Below are positions 42,182-51,071 of a stretch of DNA of 64,000 nucleotides, one piece after another; position 1 is the stretch's first letter, and each line of letters opens with the position of its first letter. The position numbers and the translations under genes were made by a program. Location of the stretch: positions 1-64,000 of the forward strand of contig JAPPII010000114.1 of assembly GCA_028820845.1 (NCBI GenBank), in the 5' to 3' direction. The stretch is from Candidatus Poribacteria bacterium (GTDB lineage: Bacteria; Poribacteria; WGA-4E; WGA-3G). The notes under the pieces are model-generated. The model was given only the letters and a program-made list of their open reading frames with translations. It did no database searches and was not told the DNA's origin.

Positions 42182-43516
42182 CTAATAAACCTCCAAATAG
42201 TTATCGGTTTCCCACTGACTAACACTCAAGTGATAATTCCGCCATTCCTCACGTTTGACTTGGATATAGTAGTCAGCGTACTCATTTCCGAGTGCGTTTT
42301 TAATAATTTCGTCTTCTTCAAGAGCGTCTACAGCATGACTGAGAGTTGCTGGTAGAGAGCCGATGCCTCGATTTTCCAGTTCATCTTCTGGCACCTCATA
42401 AAGATTGTCCTCGTTTTGTACACCCGGATCAACCTGGTTTTCGATGCCGTCGAGACCCGCGGCGAGCATCACCGTCGCTGCGAGGTAAGGATTCGCTGCC
42501 CCATCACTTAATCGGTTTTCAATACGTCCCGGTGTTGGGATCCGAATCATTTGCGTCCGATTGTTTGCACCGTAGGTAACATAAACCGGTGCCCATGATG
42601 AACCCGAACGCGGGGGTCTCCGAACCAAGCGTTTATAGCTATTCACAAGTGGATTCGTGACCGCTGTTATCGCCTTCGCGTGTTTGAGGATACCCCCCGT
42701 GAAATAGTAAGCGATCTCGGACAAGCCGTTTTTATCGTTCTCGTCAAGAAACAGATTCGTCTGATTATCAGTATCCCAAAGACTCATGTGAAAGTGTGCG
42801 CCATTACCCGTCAGATTCGTGAACGGTTTCGGCATAAACGTTGCCAATAACCCGCGTTCTTCAGCGATTGTTTTGACCATCCACTTAAAGAAAGTATGTC
42901 GATCTGCTGTCGTGAGTGCGTCCGCATACGTCCAGTTCGTCTCGAACTGACACGTCCCGTCTTCATGGTCGTTCGCGTAGGGTTCCCACTCCAATTCTTG
43001 CATATATTTGATGAGGGTGGTCATCATGTCAAGATTGCGATGCAACGCCCTTAGATCGTAACACGGTTTGTCCAGCGTATCGAGTTTATCCCATGGGGCA
43101 TAGTGCCCTGCTTCGTCCTGCTTCAAAAGCATGAATTCCGCCTCGATACCGACATTGAAGGTGTAACCCATTTCTCGTGTCTTTTCTAATTGCTGTCCCA
43201 GAATAGTCCTTGGACAGTAGTGCCACGATTGTCCTTCGACATACATATCCCCCGCGACCCATGCTAAATTTTTCCGCCACGGCACGATTGTGAACGAATT
43301 AAAATCGGGGATGCTTGCCATTTCTGGATCGTGCGGGTATTGCCCTATCTCACCTGCAGCAAAGCCGCCGAAACCCGCACCCTCTGCCGCCATATCCTCA
43401 AGATGTGTTGCTGGGATGACCTTCGCCTTGGGGGCACCGCTCATCTCTACGAAAGAGCAGATGAAAAACTCAATACCTTTCTCTTCGACTAAACGTTTAA
43501 CTTGGTCTATAGTCAT
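42182..43516 (-). CDS. glnT: Type III glutamine synthetase (GlnT-like)
   Basis: 444 residues from ATG 43516, preceded by GGAGAA; an in-frame TTG at 43531 has no advantage. Glutamine-synthetase landmarks are in order: N-terminal beta-grasp region (FICSFVEMSGAPKAKVIP), GIEAEFML with the metal-binding Glu, NGAHFHMS, and a C-terminal RIPTPGRIENRLSDGAANPY. Length (usual GSI about 470) and sequence fit the GlnT/type III group found in rhizobia. Some members act as gamma-glutamylmethylamide or N-methylglutamate synthetases rather than for ammonia assimilation, so the exact substrate is open. No glnB or amt gene is nearby. Confidence 0.88.
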   Translation of the reverse strand: MTIDQVKRLVEEKGIEFFICSFVEMSGAPKAKVIPATHLEDMAAEGAGFGGFAAGEIGQYPHDPEMASIPDFNSFTIVPWRKNLAWVAGDMYVEGQSWHYCPRTILGQQLEKTREMGYTFNVGIEAEFMLLKQDEAGHYAPWDKLDTLDKPCYDLRALHRNLDMMTTLIKYMQELEWEPYANDHEDGTCQFETNWTYADALTTADRHTFFKWMVKTIAEERGLLATFMPKPFTNLTGNGAHFHMSLWDTDNQTNLFLDENDKNGLSEIAYYFTGGILKHAKAITAVTNPLVNSYKRLVRRPPRSGSSWAPVYVTYGANNRTQMIRIPTPGRIENRLSDGAANPYLAATVMLAAGLDGIENQVDPGVQNEDNLYEVPEDELENRGIGSLPATLSHAVDALEEDEIIKNALGNEYADYYIQVKREEWRNYHLSVSQWETDNYLEVY

Positions 43517-43645
43517 AAAATTCTTCTCCAACGATTCGTGTTGCTGATCGCTGACTGTGATAAAAATGATAACTACAAAATGCGAAAATATGATACCATT
43601 ATAACTGAAGTCCTGAAAATTTCAAGGAGTTTGTGGAAAAGCAAA

Positions 43646-45178
43646 ATGATGACATTCTTCTCTCGCTTCTACACAAAATGGTCAATTTTGATGGGTGCTT
43701 TGATTCTTATTTACTTGCTACCGATCTGGCTGTTCCCCTATTTTCCGACACAAGATGGCGTAAGTCACGTCTATAATTCCCAAATCTTGACCGAATACAA
43801 CAACCCTGAATATCAATTCCGAGATTATTACGAGATTAACTGGTATCCTTTTCCGAATTGGCTCTCACACTTTTCATTGGCGGTGTTAATGTTCGTGTTT
43901 CCACCGCTCATCGCCGAGAAAATCTTTCTGAGTCTCTATGTTATCCTCTTTCCGCTTGCTGTCTCTTATTTCCTCAATGCTGTCCAGCGCGGGCGGCACA
44001 CCCTCGTCATCCTAAGTTTTACCTTTATCTACAATTACCTTTTTCTCATGGGCTTCTACAACTTTGCCGTCAGTGTGCCGCTCTTTCTGCTTGCACTCGG
44101 TTATTGGTGGAAACACAAGGCGCAGATGAACAGAACGCGTATCGTTTTACTCAATCTGCTCATCGTTGTTACCTATTTCGCACACCTCATCTCTTACGCC
44201 TTCATCTTATTCTCTATCGCTTTACTGGCACTATTTCATTTCAGGCACGACTTCAAACGGATTCTCATTACAGGTTGCTATCTCCTCCCTGCTGCCGCGC
44301 TACTTCTCGTCTACCTCCCTACTTCTGATCTGTTGGCAGGGGCACCACTTGAGTTTGGACTCAGCCGGTTCGGAGAACTGTTCGCTAACCTAATCGGTAT
44401 GTATATGCTTGTCGCTTACGCTGAACCTCCAAGTTGGCTCTCCGCGCTTGTATCCGCCTTCTTACTGTTCCTCGTTGTTGTGACAATCTGGCAAAATAGG
44501 AGAGGAAAAGCAGCAGCATCTGCTGGACAGACAGCGTTTCTCTGCCTCACTGTTGTGCTTCTCGGACTCTATTTTATCCTACCAAATTCTATTGGTCCCG
44601 GCGGTTGGGTCAATGACAGGCTCGCTATTTTAGCCGCGCTTACCATATTCGCATGGTTTCGTGAATTTGATAAGATTCAGTGGAGACGTGTGTTCACGGC
44701 GGCTGTCGGACTTTTGGTGTTGGTTAACATTGTTTATGTTGGCATTGTCTTCAAAAATCTCAACGCCGAGATACATCAGTTTAACGCTTTTGTGCAACGG
44801 GTTGGAAAGAACAAGATCATCCTTCCGCTCCACTTTGATCCGAGAGGCAGCTCCGAACGCGTAGGCATCTTTGTCAACGCCGCCAACTACTACTGTCTTG
44901 ACAACGGGTGTATCAATCTCGGCAACTATGAGATACAGTTTGACTATTTCCCTGTGCGTTTCAACGCCGAGTTTGAGAGACCGTTAGACGAGAAAGAGTG
45001 GGTCCAAACCGTCCACTGGGAACCAGAAAGGATAGATCTCTGCGCTTATGCTGACAACGTGGATTATCTCTTGCTGTGGGATACTCCCGACACACCTATC
45101 GTTGCTGAGGCGATTGAGACGTGTTATACATTGATTGCATCGGAAGGCAGGTTGCGGCTTTATAGCGGGAAGCGATAA
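43646..45178 (+). CDS. Multi-pass membrane protein resembling GT-C glycosyltransferases
   Basis: 510 residues from ATG 43646. The frame is open further upstream from 43502, but that part overlaps the divergent gene and has no ribosome binding site; AAGGAG lies 17 bases before the chosen ATG. About eleven hydrophobic helices can be counted (for example ALILIYLLPIWLF, LSLYVILFPLAV, LFLLALGYWW, AFLLFLVVVTIW). The first extracytoplasmic loop starts with a conserved acidic motif (P-T-Q-D-G-V-S-H), where GT-C enzymes carry the catalytic Asp. The C-terminal 150 residues form a soluble domain. Polyprenyl-phosphate-sugar transfer to surface proteins or glycans is inferred only. Confidence 0.65.
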   Translation: MMTFFSRFYTKWSILMGALILIYLLPIWLFPYFPTQDGVSHVYNSQILTEYNNPEYQFRDYYEINWYPFPNWLSHFSLAVLMFVFPPLIAEKIFLSLYVILFPLAVSYFLNAVQRGRHTLVILSFTFIYNYLFLMGFYNFAVSVPLFLLALGYWWKHKAQMNRTRIVLLNLLIVVTYFAHLISYAFILFSIALLALFHFRHDFKRILITGCYLLPAAALLLVYLPTSDLLAGAPLEFGLSRFGELFANLIGMYMLVAYAEPPSWLSALVSAFLLFLVVVTIWQNRRGKAAASAGQTAFLCLTVVLLGLYFILPNSIGPGGWVNDRLAILAALTIFAWFREFDKIQWRRVFTAAVGLLVLVNIVYVGIVFKNLNAEIHQFNAFVQRVGKNKIILPLHFDPRGSSERVGIFVNAANYYCLDNGCINLGNYEIQFDYFPVRFNAEFERPLDEKEWVQTVHWEPERIDLCAYADNVDYLLLWDTPDTPIVAEAIETCYTLIASEGRLRLYSGKR

Positions 45179-45219
45179 TAGGGCGCGAAATCGGAGATAG
45201 CGGATACCCACAGACCACT

Positions 45220-46449
45220 TCAATACTCTCCCTTAAGCGTCAAGGTCGCAATGGTGTGTGTATAATTCAAAAAATCGAGCAGCGGATCCGCTTCGTTCGT
45301 GCGGTTTTGGGTAACCTGATAATCGGCGTTGAGTGTTAGATATGGCTTGAGCTGCCAGTTCAGCTGGACATTTGCCGCTATCTGTGTATCTCGACGATCT
45401 TCGGGGATTTCTGGAATACCGCCAGTTTCATCCAGAATCTGTCTACCTTCAAACTGCACCCAGAGTCTGGAGAGTCGAAGCCGGACCCACCGTCCGGTAT
45501 CCAGTCGATAAAATGAACTCGCCGCAACTTCTGTACTGGCGAAGCTAAAAAAGTCAACGCTGGAACGATTCAGAAATAGATTCACCTCTTCCTGAAACAT
45601 AAGCCCTTCAGTTGCTACCTGTATCAGTTTCGCGGCACCGATGTGCCGCCAATCGTTTCGGCGTTCATTATCTTCAAGTCCTGTGATGCCTAAGATGAGG
45701 TTGTTTAGGTTGGTTTCGTAACTGCTGTTCTCTATCGTGTATTCAATTTTACCGAGCAGCTGTTCGAGAAACCCGAATTGCAAACGTCCCGTTATGTTTT
45801 GGCTGTTGGAGCCGATGAGTAGGAAATCCTCTCTGAGCGACTCGTCATCGTCAAATCGGTGTAATCTTAAGTTATATTCTAAGACGCGTCCGAAGCGTAG
45901 ACCGAGTTGTCGTTCGGTATTGTTATAGACATTGGAGGTCCGCACGAAACGTTGCAGACGATGTGAAGCCACAAGTGGCGGTAGGCTTTCAAGCGGTCGG
46001 AAACTCAGTTCAGTTAAAAGAACATCGCTGAACGCGTCGAATTCGTCGAGTTTTCCCTCTGCACCGGTATAATTTTCAACTTGGGGGATATATTGCAGTC
46101 TGAGTCTGAGTTTATCAGCGACCGGTAAATCTCCGTTCAAGTCAACGCCGAAACGATTGATTATGCCCACAAGCTGCGGGTCATCTTCTCCTGCCAAGCT
46201 GCTGGTGTATGGATCTACGCTTAAACCCAATTCGATGTGATTGTTGAATGTATTAGAGAAGTGGGAGCTGATTGTTAGTTCTGCGGGGTGAGTCTCAGAC
46301 CTTTCGGGTTCTTCTAATAAACTCTGTCCGAATTCAGTCTGAAGTTGCGCGAAGGCACTTTGTGTATTGAATAAGAATACGATGCCTGTGAGTTGTGTAA
46401 GAATGAGCAGGCATGCCCAACTATTGTCTTTCATTTTTATAATGTTCAT
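45220..46449 (-). CDS. Outer membrane beta-barrel protein of unknown function
   Basis: 409 residues, signal peptide ending at SAFAQ; a second possible start is ATG 46434. The rest alternates amphipathic strands of about 10-12 residues and polar turns: LTISSHFSNTFNNHIELGLS, LRLRLQYIPQVENY, LGLRFGRVLEYNLRLHRF, TGRLQFGFLEQLLGKIEY. It ends in a typical barrel signature (H-T-I-A-T-L-T-L-K-G-E-Y). I cannot assign a family. It lies downstream of thiG by 94 bp on the same strand, but nothing about it suggests a role in thiamine synthesis. Confidence 0.7.
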   Translation of the reverse strand: MNIIKMKDNSWACLLILTQLTGIVFLFNTQSAFAQLQTEFGQSLLEEPERSETHPAELTISSHFSNTFNNHIELGLSVDPYTSSLAGEDDPQLVGIINRFGVDLNGDLPVADKLRLRLQYIPQVENYTGAEGKLDEFDAFSDVLLTELSFRPLESLPPLVASHRLQRFVRTSNVYNNTERQLGLRFGRVLEYNLRLHRFDDDESLREDFLLIGSNSQNITGRLQFGFLEQLLGKIEYTIENSSYETNLNNLILGITGLEDNERRNDWRHIGAAKLIQVATEGLMFQEEVNLFLNRSSVDFFSFASTEVAASSFYRLDTGRWVRLRLSRLWVQFEGRQILDETGGIPEIPEDRRDTQIAANVQLNWQLKPYLTLNADYQVTQNRTNEADPLLDFLNYTHTIATLTLKGEY

Positions 46450-46543
46450 TTGAGATTGACCATTGAGTAATCCCTCCTATATTAAGTTTGGAGAGTTTAT
46501 GAGATTCAAGGGTATAGAGGTCTATTTTCTCTGGGCGAGTCGA

Positions 46544-47314
46544 TTATTCAATCATCCCGTCTTGTGGACTTGAGGCAGTGGCGTAGAGTTTCCGAGGGAT
46601 ACGCCCTGCCAGAAACGCCGCTCTCCCGGCTTCAACCGCTTTTTTCATCGCCTCCGCCATCAGTACAGGACGGTGTGCTTTTGCTACCGCTGTATTGAGC
46701 AGAACGCCGTCGCACCCTAACTCCATTGCTATTGCTGCATCTGATGCCGTCCCAACCCCCGCGTCCACAATCAGTGGCACCTGCACAAGATCGCGGATAA
46801 TCTGGATATTATACGGGTTACGTATCCCCATCCCTGAGCCGATCGGTGCCCCTAACGGCATCACTGCAGCACATCCAAGATCTTCTAATTTCTTACAGGT
46901 AATCGGATCGTCGTTACAATACGGTAGCACAGTGAAACCGTCTTTGACAAGCGTTTCCGCTGCGTTGAGGAGCTGCTCTACATCAGGAAAGAGTGTCTCC
47001 TCATCCCCGATAACTTCGAGTTTGATGAGCGATGTCTCAAGTGCCTCTCTCGCGAGGTTTGCTGTCAAAATTGCGTCTTTCGCTGTGAAACAGCCAGCGG
47101 TGTTTGGCAGAATCGTCATGTCCCGTTCACGTAGAAGAGCGAACAGATTTTCACCCGATGTCTCCGTAAATTTCACACGCCGCATTGACACCGTCGCAAT
47201 TTCGGCACCACTCGCCGCAATGGACTCCGTCATTATATGAAAGTTCGGATACCCTGCCGTTCCGATAAGGAGTCTTGATGCATAAGTCTGATCTGCGATT
47301 TTGAATTCTTGCAT
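46544..47314 (-). CDS. thiG: Thiazole synthase ThiG
   Basis: 256 residues from ATG 47314 (the frame continues to ATG 47365). [20 protein letters not shown] is the usual ThiG beginning, and a GAGA precedes it. Makes the thiazole phosphate of thiamine from 1-deoxyxylulose 5-phosphate, ThiS-thiocarboxylate and dehydroglycine in a TIM barrel. The Schiff-base Lys lies in [10 protein letters not shown]. Other landmarks are the [16 protein letters not shown] phosphate loop, [13 protein letters not shown], and [11 protein letters not shown]. The neighbours thiS and thiO deliver the sulphur and the glycine imine. thiF, thiH and thiE are not in the window. Confidence 0.93.
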   Translation of the reverse strand: MQEFKIADQTYASRLLIGTAGYPNFHIMTESIAASGAEIATVSMRRVKFTETSGENLFALLRERDMTILPNTAGCFTAKDAILTANLAREALETSLIKLEVIGDEETLFPDVEQLLNAAETLVKDGFTVLPYCNDDPITCKKLEDLGCAAVMPLGAPIGSGMGIRNPYNIQIIRDLVQVPLIVDAGVGTASDAAIAMELGCDGVLLNTAVAKAHRPVLMAEAMKKAVEAGRAAFLAGRIPRKLYATASSPQDGMIE

Positions 47315-47479
47315 GTTTTCTCTATTATTTGCGCGTTGAATCCAACGTACCTCTTGGCTGTTCATAGTGTTTTGCCTATAGTTGTCGCCGATCTGTTTTC
47401 AATTAGTATAGCAGCCTCAAGGTGTCTTTATCAAATATTTTGGCATCAATTCTCCTATCAGTGTGCTTTGTAGCCGTGT

Positions 47480-47686
47480 TTATCCGCCTTGGACAGCACG
47501 GATAATCTCCACATCGCTATCCTCGCGGAGCTCTGTCGCCTGCCATTTTGTTTTTGGAATAACCTCCCGATTCACAGCGACAGCGATACCCGCCTGTGTT
47601 GGATTCAGTTCTAAGGCGATGAGTAGGTCGTGAATATTTAAATTCGGATTAACCGTTTTTTCTTCGCCATTAACAAGTATCTTCAT
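47480..47686 (-). CDS. thiS: Sulphur carrier protein ThiS
   Basis: 68 residues, a ubiquitin-like fold protein starting MKILVNGEEKTV and ending in the obligatory Gly-Gly (RAVQGG). The C-terminal Gly becomes a thiocarboxylate that donates sulphur to ThiG. The middle part (GIAVAVNREVIPKTKW) is the conserved ThiS strand region. It lies between thiO and thiG on the same strand, 166 bp before thiG and 38 bp after thiO, as part of the riboswitch-controlled operon. Confidence 0.92.
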   Translation of the reverse strand: MKILVNGEEKTVNPNLNIHDLLIALELNPTQAGIAVAVNREVIPKTKWQATELREDSDVEIIRAVQGG

Positions 47687-47724
47687 TTTTTTTAAGTGTG
47701 TTTACGACACACAGCGTGTGCCTA

Positions 47725-48861
47725 CTACTTTAAAAACCGGTTTAACTGAAACGGGGCGATTGTCTCTGAAGTCTCACCCGTCAGAATCAGTTTGGCAATC
47801 TCGTAAGCCGTAATGGGTGTGAGTAAAATACCGTTTCGGTAGTGTCCAGTTGCGTATATCAGATTCTCAATAGGCGTTTTACCGAGTATAGGGGCATTGT
47901 CTCTACTGCCGGGACGTAGGCCGCTCCATGTTTCGAGGAGTGGGAGTTCATAAATCCCCGGTACCGCTTCCCATGCCCCGCGGAGAAGTTCAAACACACC
48001 ACCAGCCGTTAAACGCGTATCAAACCCCATCTCCTCACTCGTCGCACCGACAATAAGCCTGCCATCGCTTCTCGGCACCAGATATACGGATGTCGGATAC
48101 CTCGCCCTGACAATGCGGATGACGTTTTTGACCGTGATGCCTTCTTCCATTTGTAGTGCTAACATCTGCCCTTTCACAGGACGCACCGGCGGGATGACCC
48201 TATCCGGTAATCCTTCAATCTGGGCAGACCAACATCCCGCTGCGAGAATAAGCACCTCCGCTTCATGAAAACCGTTTTGTGTTTGCACACCCGTTGCAGC
48301 TCCATTTTCTATGACAATTCTTTCGATGGTGCTGTTTTCGTACAACACGCCATCGTGGGTCTGGTAGGCGCGCTGGAGTGCTTGGACCATCAATCTGTTA
48401 TCGACTTGATGGTCGGTTGCGCAGCGAATGGCTGCGGTCACGCGGGGTGAAAGCGCAGATTCAATTTCACGTGCTGCTCGACCATTCAACCACTCAACAT
48501 CCAGTCCTAATTCCTGTTGTGAAGTGTAAAGATGCCGAAGTTGGTGCGTATCGTCGGATTCCAATCCGACAATAAGGGTGCCTTCCACTCGATAGCCGAT
48601 GGGCATCTTCGCATCTGCCTCTAACTCATCAACCCATTGTGCATAGCATGCTAAACTTTGGGAACCGAGTTTGAGCAGTTCTGGTTCTTCGCTATGTGCC
48701 TCAGCGAGTGGCGCAAGCATACCGGCAGCTGCCCAAGAGGCGGCACGCCCGGCTTGCGCACGCTCGTAGATAGTGACGGCTGCACCCGCTTTCGCAAGCT
48801 GCCATCCAATGCTGAGTCCAATCACACCGCCACCAATGATGATAATTTTCTTATTTGCCAT
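47725..48861 (-). CDS. thiO: Glycine oxidase ThiO, operon copy
   Basis: 378 residues from ATG 48861; the frame reaches 48909 inside the preceding gene. The FAD site is IIIIGGGVIGLSIGWQLAKA followed by an acidic E at the strand end (TIYER). GMLAPLAEAH, the DHQVDNRLM region and GHYRNGILLTPITA at the C-terminus are standard ThiO/DAO features. It oxidises glycine to the imine needed by ThiG in aerobic thiamine synthesis. A second copy at 51072-52211 is similar over its whole length; the DNA near the two 3' ends is nearly identical. This one belongs to the riboswitch operon. Confidence 0.9.
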   Translation of the reverse strand: MANKKIIIIGGGVIGLSIGWQLAKAGAAVTIYERAQAGRAASWAAAGMLAPLAEAHSEEPELLKLGSQSLACYAQWVDELEADAKMPIGYRVEGTLIVGLESDDTHQLRHLYTSQQELGLDVEWLNGRAAREIESALSPRVTAAIRCATDHQVDNRLMVQALQRAYQTHDGVLYENSTIERIVIENGAATGVQTQNGFHEAEVLILAAGCWSAQIEGLPDRVIPPVRPVKGQMLALQMEEGITVKNVIRIVRARYPTSVYLVPRSDGRLIVGATSEEMGFDTRLTAGGVFELLRGAWEAVPGIYELPLLETWSGLRPGSRDNAPILGKTPIENLIYATGHYRNGILLTPITAYEIAKLILTGETSETIAPFQLNRFLK

Positions 48862-48881
48862 TAATTCAGCACGAAAAACCT

Positions 48882-49868
48882 TTATTCTTCCAATACGTTG
48901 ATGAAGCAATCTTTCGCTTCAACGGTTTTGGAGATTAACCCTTTTTCATAAGCGAATTTCGCGAACGCATCCCACTTTTCCGCAGATTGCACCTGCGTCG
49001 TTGCGAATACGTCCAGTGTATCTCGAAATGCCAGTTCTTCTAACGCTTTCGTGGCATCAGGGTTTGCCTGAAAAAAGAGTTGAAGTGCATCATCGGGGTT
49101 TTCCTTTGTAAATCCGATTGCTTCCTCAATCGCCATCATTAGCTTTTTAGCCGTTTCTGGATGGTTTTCCAAATAAGTGTCGTTAGTAATAATTACTAAT
49201 TCATAATAGTCGGGAATACCGTGTTTCTCAAGTGCGAAATAATCGGCTTCTGCCCCCTCAAGTTTCAATAGGTTAATCTCGTAATTCCGAAAGGGTCCAA
49301 TCACAGCATCTATTTGACCGCTGAGGAGAGGTGCCAAAATATTCGTGCCTACGTTTATCAATTCATAATCATCTTCTGCTAATCCAGCATTCGCAGCGAT
49401 GGCGTTAAACAGAAGCACGTCCAAGGGTGCGACGGTATATCCGATTTTTTTTCCTTTGAAGTCTGCAGGCGTTTTAATGCCGGTCTTTTTCAGGAAACTA
49501 ATCGTGTTGAGCGGATGTTCCACAAGGAGACCGATGGATTTAACTGGCAAAACTTCTTCACTGGCTCGCGCAATTGTGACGCTCTGTTGGTAACTCACAG
49601 CAAACGGATATTCCCCGGCTGCCACCAGTTTGAGCGGTGCGTCTGGGTCCCCACCCCAAAGAAGTTCAACTTCCAACCCGTGTTTGGCGAAGATTTTGTT
49701 CTCTTGTGCAACATAAAGCGGGGCGTGATCTACGTTAGGGAACCAGTCGAGAAGCAGTGTCACCTTCGCTATTTCGCCTTTTTCGTGGCTGTCTGCGTAG
49801 TTATCCATTTGTCCTGTTAGAAGTATAGCACAACCGATAAGAAAGATTAAGCAAATTGCTGTCTTCAT
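48882..49868 (-). CDS. thiY: Pyrimidine-precursor ABC transporter substrate-binding protein (ThiY-like)
   Basis: 328 residues, signal peptide at the start (AICLIFLIGCAILLTG). It is an NMT1/THI5-like binding protein: VTLLLDWFPNVDHAPLYVAQ, FAVSYQQSVTIARA, GKKIGYTVAPLDV and the YYELVIITND strand. Family members bind HMP or formyl-aminopyrimidine and feed the salvage route to thiamine. Its place, directly before thiO and after a permease in a TPP-riboswitch operon, supports that. No cysteine lipobox is clear at the signal end (CAILLTGQ), so it may be free in the periplasm. Confidence 0.88.
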   Translation of the reverse strand: MKTAICLIFLIGCAILLTGQMDNYADSHEKGEIAKVTLLLDWFPNVDHAPLYVAQENKIFAKHGLEVELLWGGDPDAPLKLVAAGEYPFAVSYQQSVTIARASEEVLPVKSIGLLVEHPLNTISFLKKTGIKTPADFKGKKIGYTVAPLDVLLFNAIAANAGLAEDDYELINVGTNILAPLLSGQIDAVIGPFRNYEINLLKLEGAEADYFALEKHGIPDYYELVIITNDTYLENHPETAKKLMMAIEEAIGFTKENPDDALQLFFQANPDATKALEELAFRDTLDVFATTQVQSAEKWDAFAKFAYEKGLISKTVEAKDCFINVLEE

Positions 49869-49903
49869 GAGAATTTTCCTCTCTTGTTGATTGTCCGATG
49901 TAC

Positions 49904-50665
49904 CTATCGGACGTTTGCTTTGTTATGCTGCCGCCACGGCATTGCGTACCGCTCCAGCAGCGTCATTAATCCAAAAAGACTTAAACCTAAAAGCGTTAAA
50001 CAGAAAATAGCAGCGAATACGAGTGAAACTTGGAGTCTTCCATTGGCGTATAACATCAGATATCCAAGCCCTGCCTTTGCTCCGACCCATTCACCGATAA
50101 CCGCGCCGATTGTCGAGATGGAGATACCTATCTTCGCACCTGAGAAAATGAACGGCAGTGCCGACGGGATGCGCACCTTCCAGAGTATCTGCCACCGCGT
50201 CGCTCGTAGAATCCTAAACAGGTTTACCGTATCGGGATCGGTGGACTTCAAGCCGTCTAAAGTATTCAAAACGATTGCGAAAAACACAATTAGTGCTGCC
50301 ATGGCTACTTTTGAAGCAATCCCGAAACCGAACCACAGCACTAACAGCGGGGCGATAGCAAACACTGGGACGGTTTGTGAACCGATGACATAGGGATAGA
50401 AGGCTTTCTCCAGCATTGGAAACTCAAACATCAAGATGGCTAACGGAATGCCAATGCTGACAGCGAGAACAAAACCGAGCAGCATCTCTTGGAGCGTCAC
50501 GAACGTATGTTTCAGCAATTGTGCGTGCTCCACAAAGAGCGTCACCACAATTTTCGAGGGTGCTGGTAGGATATAACGCGGTATAGCGAAAAGATGCACG
50601 GCAGCTTCCCATATTCCTAATACTGCGAGTAGGATAGCCACGGGAATTACAAATCTGCCGAACAT
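49904..50665 (-). CDS. thiX: ABC transporter permease for thiamine precursor (ThiX-like)
   Basis: 253 residues with six hydrophobic helices and the ABC permease EAA loop (G-A-V-I-G-E-W-V-G-A-K-A-G-L-G), as in the SsuC/TauC/ThiX group. ATG is preceded by AAGGAG. It is the first gene behind the TPP riboswitch and its terminator, and the binding protein ThiY follows 35 bp downstream. The ATPase (ThiZ) that should complete the transporter is not in the window, so it must be encoded elsewhere or be shared. Confidence 0.85.
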   Translation of the reverse strand: MFGRFVIPVAILLAVLGIWEAAVHLFAIPRYILPAPSKIVVTLFVEHAQLLKHTFVTLQEMLLGFVLAVSIGIPLAILMFEFPMLEKAFYPYVIGSQTVPVFAIAPLLVLWFGFGIASKVAMAALIVFFAIVLNTLDGLKSTDPDTVNLFRILRATRWQILWKVRIPSALPFIFSGAKIGISISTIGAVIGEWVGAKAGLGYLMLYANGRLQVSLVFAAIFCLTLLGLSLFGLMTLLERYAMPWRQHNKANVR

Positions 50666-50684
50666 ACGTATCTGCTCCTTAACA

Positions 50685-50746
50685 TAAAAAAACCGTCTTC
50701 TATTTTCGGTGTAGGGAACATACCCCTGCGAAAAAGGAAGCGGTTC
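50685..50746 (-). terminator. Intrinsic terminator of the TPP riboswitch leader
   Basis: On the minus strand CCGCTTC (50743-50737) pairs with GAAG-A-CGG (one bulge), followed by seven T (50692-50686) and then the permease ribosome binding site. A smaller GGG...CCC pair lies inside. This suggests transcriptional control by thiamine pyrophosphate. Confidence 0.65.
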
Positions 50747-50872
50747 TATGTTTTGATGGCTTTCGGCTTTCAGTCTTCGGTTTTCAGGGCCCCGTTTGTG
50801 GCAATAAAGGCGTTTGAAATTGCCACACGTTCTACTGGCGGTTTCCGATGGCTGATGGCTGACAGCCTAACA
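50744..50872. repeat. Degenerate palindromic intergenic element, copy I
   Basis: The left arm GATGGCTTTCGGCTTTCAG and right arm TTTCCGATGGCTGATGGCTG carry the family words. The core TTGTGGCAATAAAGGCG...GAAATTGCCACACG is the cleanest in the window. The element sits between the riboswitch aptamer and its terminator, so it is part of the transcribed leader. Confidence 0.6.
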
Positions 50873-50873
50873 T

Positions 50874-50950
50874 ATTTCCCTACGCTGGTATGATCCAGAT
50901 CAGGTTCAAAGGGTGTTTTCTCAGCTCTTAAGCACATAAGAGCACCCCAT
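50874..50950 (-). promoter_or_regulatory. TPP riboswitch (THI element)
   Basis: On the minus strand it begins GGGGTGCTCTTA, contains CTGAGA, then ACCCTTTGAACCTGATC, and ends TACCAGCGTAGGGAAA. These are the conserved parts of the TPP aptamer (helix P1 closing GGGGTGC-type 5' strand, the TGAGA loop, and the ACCTGATC/ACCAGCGTAGGGA 3' half). It lies about 210 bp upstream of the thiX start and controls thiX-thiY-thiO-thiS-thiG. Confidence 0.95.
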
Positions 50951-50965
50951 AATGTTGTTAATAAT

Positions 50966-50995
50966 TATAGCATATTCTCCATTTTTAAAGCAAAT
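50966..50995 (-). promoter_or_regulatory. Promoter of the thiamine operon
   Basis: Minus strand TTGCTT (50995-50990), 18-base spacer, TATAAT (50971-50966). It is 16 bp before the riboswitch, as expected for the operon start. Confidence 0.65.
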
Positions 50996-51071
50996 TTTGA
51001 AGCAGGAACAGTTTTTTCTTAATCTGTGGGCATCGCAGGCACCGGAATTTCCACAATTTGCTCGTTAGACC

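Noticed and set aside
43502-43645. N-terminal extension of the membrane glycosyltransferase-like protein
   Set aside because: It overlaps the glutamine synthetase start on the other strand, has no ribosome binding site and no hydrophobic or conserved content.
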